NCBI GenBank assembly: GCA_004556165.1
Contig: SFIR01000039.1
Span: 1 to 8,807 of the forward strand
Length of the DNA: 8,807 bases
Source: Clostridiales bacterium
GTDB lineage: Bacteria > Bacillota > Clostridia > Christensenellales > CAG-138
Reading direction: 5' to 3'
Below the pieces are notes generated by a model. That model was not told the DNA's origin. It searched no databases and worked only from the letters and a program-made list of their open reading frames with translations. This document shows, one piece after another, positions 6,113 through 8,807 of this stretch. The translations under genes and the position numbers were made by a program. Position 1 is the first letter of the stretch. Each line of letters starts with the position of its first letter.

Positions 6113-6339
6113 TAAAGCGCAGTTAGTTTTATTCCCAACTTGCTCGTTCTCTCGGACTTTGTTTTGAAGCTCGGGTTTTTATGCTAAAGCGGAGTTAGTT
6201 TTATTCCCAACTTTCTCGTTCTCTCGGGAAATAAAAACCAAAGTGAGTTTTTTAGGCTAAAGCGGAGTTAGTATAATCTCCTAATTTCTCGTTCTCTCGG
6301 ACTTGTTTAGCCTAAGTGCATTTTATGCTAAAGCGCAGC
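6113..6339. repeat. degenerate tandem array with a 71-73 bp period
   Basis: Three 43-base cores lie at 6113-6155, 6185-6227 and 6258-6300. Each begins TAAAGCG and ends CTCGTTCTCTCGG. Copies 1 and 2 differ at two positions; copy 3 differs from copy 2 at six. A truncated fourth copy, TAAAGCGCAG, starts at 6329. The 28-30 base stretches between the cores are also related: T-rich, with ACTTTG or ACTTG at their left end and TTTTATGC or TTTTTTAGGC at their right end. The whole is therefore a tandem repeat of about 72 bp and not a CRISPR array. It starts 11 bases after the tsaD stop codon. Its function is unknown. Confidence 0.85.
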
Positions 6340-6351
6340 CTTGGGGCTTTA
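6329..6351 (+). terminator. possible weak terminator hairpin downstream of tsaD
   Basis: TAAAGC (6329-6334) can pair with GCTTTA (6346-6351), followed by TTCGG; an alternative AGCC/GGCT pairing exists inside. The stem is short and no good T-run follows. It is the best 3'-end candidate I can see for the Dabb-DUF1461-tsaD transcript. The last tandem-repeat copy contributes its left arm. Confidence 0.3.
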
Positions 6352-6463
6352 TTCGGCCGATTCATTCTTTGGGCTTTTATCACATGTGAAAATTAAACGT
6401 CACAAGCGCATGTGCTCGCCCGGGTAGTTAAATAATAGCTTAAATTGGGTGAGTTGTGCAAAG
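6352..6463. other. intergenic DNA between the repeat array and the DnaA boxes
   Basis: No gene is present. The 10-base palindrome TCACATGTGA lies at 6380-6389 and an AT-rich patch, AGTTAAATAATAGCTTAAAT, spans 6426-6445 just left of the first DnaA box. The patch is compatible with an unwinding element but is short. Confidence 0.4.
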
Positions 6464-6557
6464 TTATCCACATTGTCCACAGAGTTATCCACATTAAACG
6501 GTTAGAAATCACGGTATTTTTCGGACTTATCCACAAAACAGCCCATATTGAGGATAA
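6464..6557 (+). promoter_or_regulatory. DnaA-box cluster
   Basis: Three exact TTATCCACA boxes lie at 6464-6472, 6485-6493 and 6527-6535. TTGTCCACA at 6473-6481 directly abuts the first box. A fifth, inverted site, TTATCCTCA on the minus strand, is at 6549-6557. Exact box starts are 21 and 42 bases apart, multiples of two and four helical turns, so they lie on one face of the DNA. This consensus and density mark DnaA binding regions: oriC, or DnaA-titrating or regulatory clusters like those scattered on the Bacillus chromosome. No dnaA, dnaN or rpmH is visible, and flanking genes are convergent on the site, so a non-oriC cluster is more likely. Confidence 0.8.
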
Positions 6558-6703
6558 CTTAATGCATTTAATCCATGCAGCGTTCCTGCGCCTGAAAAGC
6601 CCCGAAAGGCAGGGTTATCCCGTTTTTACGGAAGCAGATTTGTGTACACCTCGGAAAAAATTCCCAAAGACCTGCCGCACAGGAAAAGCGGCAATATAAA
6701 GAA

Positions 6704-6734
6704 AAAGCAGCGGTCATCACGCTTCCGCTGCTTT
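6704..6734 (-). terminator. Rho-independent terminator of the antiporter gene
   Basis: AAAGCAGCGG (6704-6713) pairs with CCGCTGCTTT (6725-6734) around an 11-base loop. On the minus strand the stem is followed by a T-rich run (TTTTTCTTTATATT), as expected for an intrinsic terminator. It lies 27 bases after the antiporter stop codon. The T-rich side on the plus strand (TTTGTATTT) may allow weaker activity in the other direction. Confidence 0.87.
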
Positions 6735-6760
6735 GTATTTGACATATATTTACGAAACGC

Positions 6761-7999
6761 CTACGCCAATTTTTTCCGTTTTCCGCGCATACGGCGGGGG
6801 GGCTTGGTGCCGGGTGCGATCTCGCCTGCCTTGGTGAGCGCAATTTTGGTGAGTATGGGGCCGATAAGCTCATATACGAGCGTTGCGAACAGTGCAACGG
6901 TCACAACCTGGGATGCGATACCGAGCTCGGAAAGCCCCGGGTCGGCAGCGACCATCTGCGCCATACCGATAGCAACGCCTGCCTGGGGTAAAAGCGTGAT
7001 GCCGAGGTATCTGCGCACATTGGGCTCGGCTTTGGAGATAGCGGAACCGATGTATGCTCCGCCGTACTTGCCGATGGAACGGGCAAGGATGTATACGATG
7101 CCGGCAAGCCCGACCGTTGCAAGGATGGAGAAATCCAGCTCCGCGCCCGAGAGCACGAAGAACAGCATGAAAAGTCCGGGCGTCCAGTCCTCGGAGAGAC
7201 TGAGTATGCTGATGGAGTCCTTGCGCAGGTTTGCAAGGAATGCGCCGAGCATCATACAGGTCAGCAGGGAGGAAAGCTCCCAAAGCTCGCTGAGCGCAAC
7301 GCAGGCAAAGACTGCGGCAATCATGAGGCATAGCCTGTTTGCGTTCGAGTGGAAGAATTTCATCATCAGCGCAAGCAGCGCGCCCATTGCCGCGCCCACG
7401 AGAAGGGAAAGACCTATCTCACGGAGCGGTTCAAGCAGCACTGCCTGTACGGTCAGCTCACCGCCGACTGCAAATACCTGTGCAAGAGCGAAGCATACGG
7501 AAAAGATGATAAGTCCGACTGCGTCATCGAATGCCGTTACGGGCAGAAGCGTGTCCGTGACGGGACCACGGGCCTTGTACTGACGCACGACCAGCAGCGT
7601 TGCGGCAGGCGCAGTCGCAGCAGCTATTGCGCCGAGCAAAAGTGCTCGGGGTACGCGTATATTTGTTTCGCCGGGCAGCAGAAGCATTGCGCCGAGCACG
7701 ATGAGTACGGTTGTGACTGCCTGTACTATGGTGATAATAAGGATGGATTTGCCCAGCTTTTTGAGATAACTCAGCTTGAATTCTCCGCCGATGGAGAATG
7801 CGATGAAGCCGAGAGCCACTGAGGTGATGATTTTCAGGCTCTGAATGCTCTCGGTATTGATGATGTTGAGGACGTATGGGCCGACGAGGATGCCGGCGAT
7901 AAGGTAACCCGTAACGTTGGGCAGGTTCACGAGCTTCATGACCCTCGATAAGCCGAGCCCGGCAGCCATTGCGACTGCAAGATAAAGCAGATTAAGCAT
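6761..7999 (-). CDS. CPA2-family Na+/H+ (or K+/H+) antiporter
   Basis: This 412-residue membrane protein has about 12-13 hydrophobic segments and matches the sodium/proton exchanger family (PF00999). It exchanges monovalent cations for protons across the cytoplasmic membrane. Visible marks are NLPNVTGYLIAGILVGP at 25-41, typical of Kef/NapA-like members; the unwound-helix region ATAPAATLLVVRQY at 128-141; the ion-binding pair FDDAVGL with Asp158 and Asp159, the double Asp of electrogenic CPA2 exchangers; and ARSIGKYGGAYIG with Lys311. The C-terminus is a short basic tail (KPPRRMRGKRKKLA). No RCK/TrkA-N domain is fused, so nucleotide gating of the Kef type would need a separate partner. AAGGAAG at 8005-8011 precedes ATG. 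The PII-like gene upstream on the same strand is a candidate regulator. Na+ versus K+ preference cannot be read from the sequence. Confidence 0.93.
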   Translation of the reverse strand: MLNLLYLAVAMAAGLGLSRVMKLVNLPNVTGYLIAGILVGPYVLNIINTESIQSLKIITSVALGFIAFSIGGEFKLSYLKKLGKSILIITIVQAVTTVLIVLGAMLLLPGETNIRVPRALLLGAIAAATAPAATLLVVRQYKARGPVTDTLLPVTAFDDAVGLIIFSVCFALAQVFAVGGELTVQAVLLEPLREIGLSLLVGAAMGALLALMMKFFHSNANRLCLMIAAVFACVALSELWELSSLLTCMMLGAFLANLRKDSISILSLSEDWTPGLFMLFFVLSGAELDFSILATVGLAGIVYILARSIGKYGGAYIGSAISKAEPNVRRYLGITLLPQAGVAIGMAQMVAADPGLSELGIASQVVTVALFATLVYELIGPILTKIALTKAGEIAPGTKPPRRMRGKRKKLA

Positions 8000-8011
8000 A
8001 GTAACTTCCTT

Positions 8012-8140
8012 TTTATATTTATATCGGCAAAGCCGGTCGATAGTATTGTTCTTGGCACTTTAAACGCTCCGCAGTCTGGCACGGAGCGCATAAAAAACAT
8101 ATTGGGTTCTTGTGCGTCATATTGATGCTTTCCTATTATA
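8012..8140 (-). promoter_or_regulatory. antiporter -10 element and structured leader
   Basis: On the minus strand a TATAAT lies at 8140 to 8135, but I find no good -35 at normal spacing. A start near 8128 would give a leader of about 130 nt. It contains two hairpins: CGCTCCG (8065-8071) with CGGAGCG (8082-8088), and CGGC/GCCG around AAA at 8025-8035, fourteen bases before the binding site. Leaders before cation exchangers can hold riboswitches, but I do not recognise a known class. The region may also be read through from the PII-like gene, which ends at 8200 without a convincing terminator. Confidence 0.5.
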
Positions 8141-8199
8141 GTATGAAAGGAAAAGCTTTGGCGCAAATCTGTGGGCATTTCAAGCCTCCGAAAGGCTCA

Positions 8200-8535
8200 T
8201 CAGTATTCGTCGATGCCCTCATAGCTGCCCACGGGGATGGTAAACATGAAGCCCTTCTTGCCAAGCCCCTTCGTATTCCTGCGGATGACGCGCTTTGCAT
8301 GCTCGATTCTATCCTCATCGAGCACGAGGAATGCGGTATGGCTGGATTCGAAATCATGGCTGATGATTTTGCTGACGCTTCCGAAGATGGGAGCCGCATC
8401 GACATTGCTGCCGAGAAGAGCGTTTTTGAGGCTCGTTGACTGGAATACAATACCGTTCATGCCGTGGGCTTTGAGGCCCTCAAGCGTCTCGATAAATTCC
8501 TCGCAATTGTCGATAGTGATTACCAATAACTGCAT
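8200..8535 (-). CDS. PII-like small signalling protein
   Basis: This 111-residue protein has the length and predicted fold of the PII superfamily (trimeric ferredoxin-like signalling proteins). Strand MQLLVITID is followed by a helix around 11-25, strand GIVFQSTSL, a variable loop region near 37-56 where the T-loop would lie, strand HTAFLVLDED, a helix with EHAKRVIRRN and the final strand GFMFTIPVGSYEG. The PII signature motifs and the uridylylated Tyr of GlnB are absent, so it is a divergent PII-like member and not GlnB or GlnK. AAGGGAG at 8543-8549 precedes ATG by seven bases. It is upstream of a cation antiporter on the same strand, reminiscent of SbtB with its transporter SbtA. The ligand is unknown; adenine nucleotides are the usual class. 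The family call is moderate, the functional pairing is inferred. Confidence 0.68.
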   Translation of the reverse strand: MQLLVITIDNCEEFIETLEGLKAHGMNGIVFQSTSLKNALLGSNVDAAPIFGSVSKIISHDFESSHTAFLVLDEDRIEHAKRVIRRNTKGLGKKGFMFTIPVGSYEGIDEY

Positions 8536-8569
8536 AATAATCTCCCTTTCCGTTGCTTAGATATATGAG

Positions 8570-8598
8570 ATTATAGCACTGAGGGATTGCGTTTGCAA
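8570..8598 (-). promoter_or_regulatory. promoter of the PII-like gene
   Basis: On the minus strand TTGCAA (8598 to 8593) and TATAAT (8575 to 8570) are 17 bases apart. The start is expected near 8563, leaving a leader of about 28 nt. The -35 and spacing equal those of the promoter at 3931-3959. Confidence 0.8.
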
Positions 8599-8744
8599 TA
8601 GCTAAGGAAAAAGTATTTTATTTGGAAAGAAATAAATATATTTAGAAATATCCAAAAATTAACACGAAGAAAAATGTAAAAAACCCAATATTTACAAGGA
8701 AAAACCGCAGTATGCGGGGAAGGAAGGAGGAGGCGAAAAAAGTG
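8599..8744. other. AT-rich intergenic DNA with a small hairpin
   Basis: No gene is visible. The stretch is AT-rich until about 8704, then purine-rich. CCGCA (8705-8709) pairs with TGCGG (8713-8717); on the minus strand it is followed by TTTTT, so it could be a weak terminator for a minus-strand gene beyond the window. The plus-strand promoter at 8745 argues against such a gene starting close by. GGAAGGAGGAGG at 8721-8732 looks like a binding site but no start codon follows at proper distance. Confidence 0.4.
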
Positions 8745-8773
8745 TTGACAAGGGGGAGGAAAGCTGATATAAT
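8745..8773 (+). promoter_or_regulatory. consensus promoter reading out of the right edge
   Basis: TTGACA at 8745-8750 and TATAAT at 8768-8773 both match the consensus exactly, with a 17-base spacer. The start should be near 8780. It is the strongest promoter in the window. Just after it, CTCGCT (8781-8786) can pair with AGCGAG (8793-8798) at the 5' end of the transcript. The product begins beyond the window; a stable RNA, a housekeeping gene or a structured leader are all possible. Confidence 0.88.
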
Positions 8774-8807
8774 AGCGGAGCTCGCTTGAGAGAGCGAGGG
8801 CAAGCGG

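Noticed and set aside
6113..6328. CRISPR-like pattern: 43-base cores separated by 28-30 bases
   Set aside because: The repeats differ from one another by 2-6 bases and the intervening stretches are related to each other in their ends and T-richness, so this is a tandem duplication of a 72-bp unit. No cas gene is present.
6464..6557. Bona fide chromosomal origin
   Set aside because: No dnaA, dnaN, rpmH or other origin-linked genes are visible and nearby genes point toward the site. It is kept as a DnaA-box cluster only.
6445..6699. 84-residue plus-strand reading frame
   Set aside because: It runs through the DnaA boxes, has no ribosome binding site, and shows no protein-like composition.
6642..7583. 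313-residue plus-strand reading frame opposite the antiporter
   Set aside because: It is the antisense shadow of a well-supported membrane protein, rich in Ser/Ala/Pro without recognisable motifs.
7936..8178. 80-residue minus-strand reading frame overlapping the antiporter start and leader
   Set aside because: It overlaps the antiporter's N-terminus in another frame and has no domain-like features.
8779..8807. T-box leader suggested by GAGAGAGCG after a promoter
   Set aside because: The AGAGAG-like element would be only about ten bases from the transcription start, too close for a T-box stem I, and the rest is outside the window.

Overview
The window looks like a chromosomal segment of an anaerobic Firmicute of class Clostridia, probably an uncultured gut relative of Ruminococcaceae/Oscillospiraceae. 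This rests on AGGAGG-type ribosome binding sites, sigma-A-like promoters with 17 bp spacers, a Firmicutes-style L10 leader before rplJ, a four-TM TIGR01906/DUF1461 protein, and a Thr/Pro/Glu-linker lipoprotein with an InlB-like repeat. The taxonomic call is inference.

Layout. Positions 1-51 hold the last 16 codons of an unidentified plus-strand gene. Next comes a self-contained ribosomal stalk unit: promoter (81-109), L10 leader, rplJ, rplL, then two hairpins, the second a strong terminator. Unlike the common arrangement, rpoB does not follow. The minus strand then carries an accessory two-gene unit: a 65-residue secreted peptide and a lipoprotein. It is driven by a near-consensus promoter whose start region lies inside a perfect 15-bp inverted repeat. 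An AT-rich then abruptly GC-rich gap (2742-3064) separates it from truA on the minus strand. truA diverges from a tightly coupled plus-strand operon: Dabb-domain protein, DUF1461 membrane protein and tsaD. TruA and TsaD both modify the tRNA anticodon arm, so the centre of the window is a tRNA-modification locus.

Downstream of tsaD are about 650 gene-free bases with two separate structures. One is a degenerate tandem array with a 71-73 bp period (6113-6339). The other is a tight cluster of DnaA boxes (6464-6557): three exact TTATCCACA, one TTGTCCACA and one inverted near-match.

The right third is on the minus strand: a PII-like small protein (8200-8535), then a CPA2-type Na+/H+ (or K+/H+) antiporter (6761-7999) with its own hairpin-containing leader and a strong terminator. 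The pairing suggests a PII-like protein regulating or sensing for the antiporter. The right edge has a consensus plus-strand promoter (8745-8773) that fires out of the window.

The most interesting candidates are the PII-like/antiporter pair, the DnaA-box cluster away from any visible dnaA, the secreted-peptide/lipoprotein operon with its palindromic control region, the tandem array, and a truA promoter placed so that the mRNA may be leaderless.
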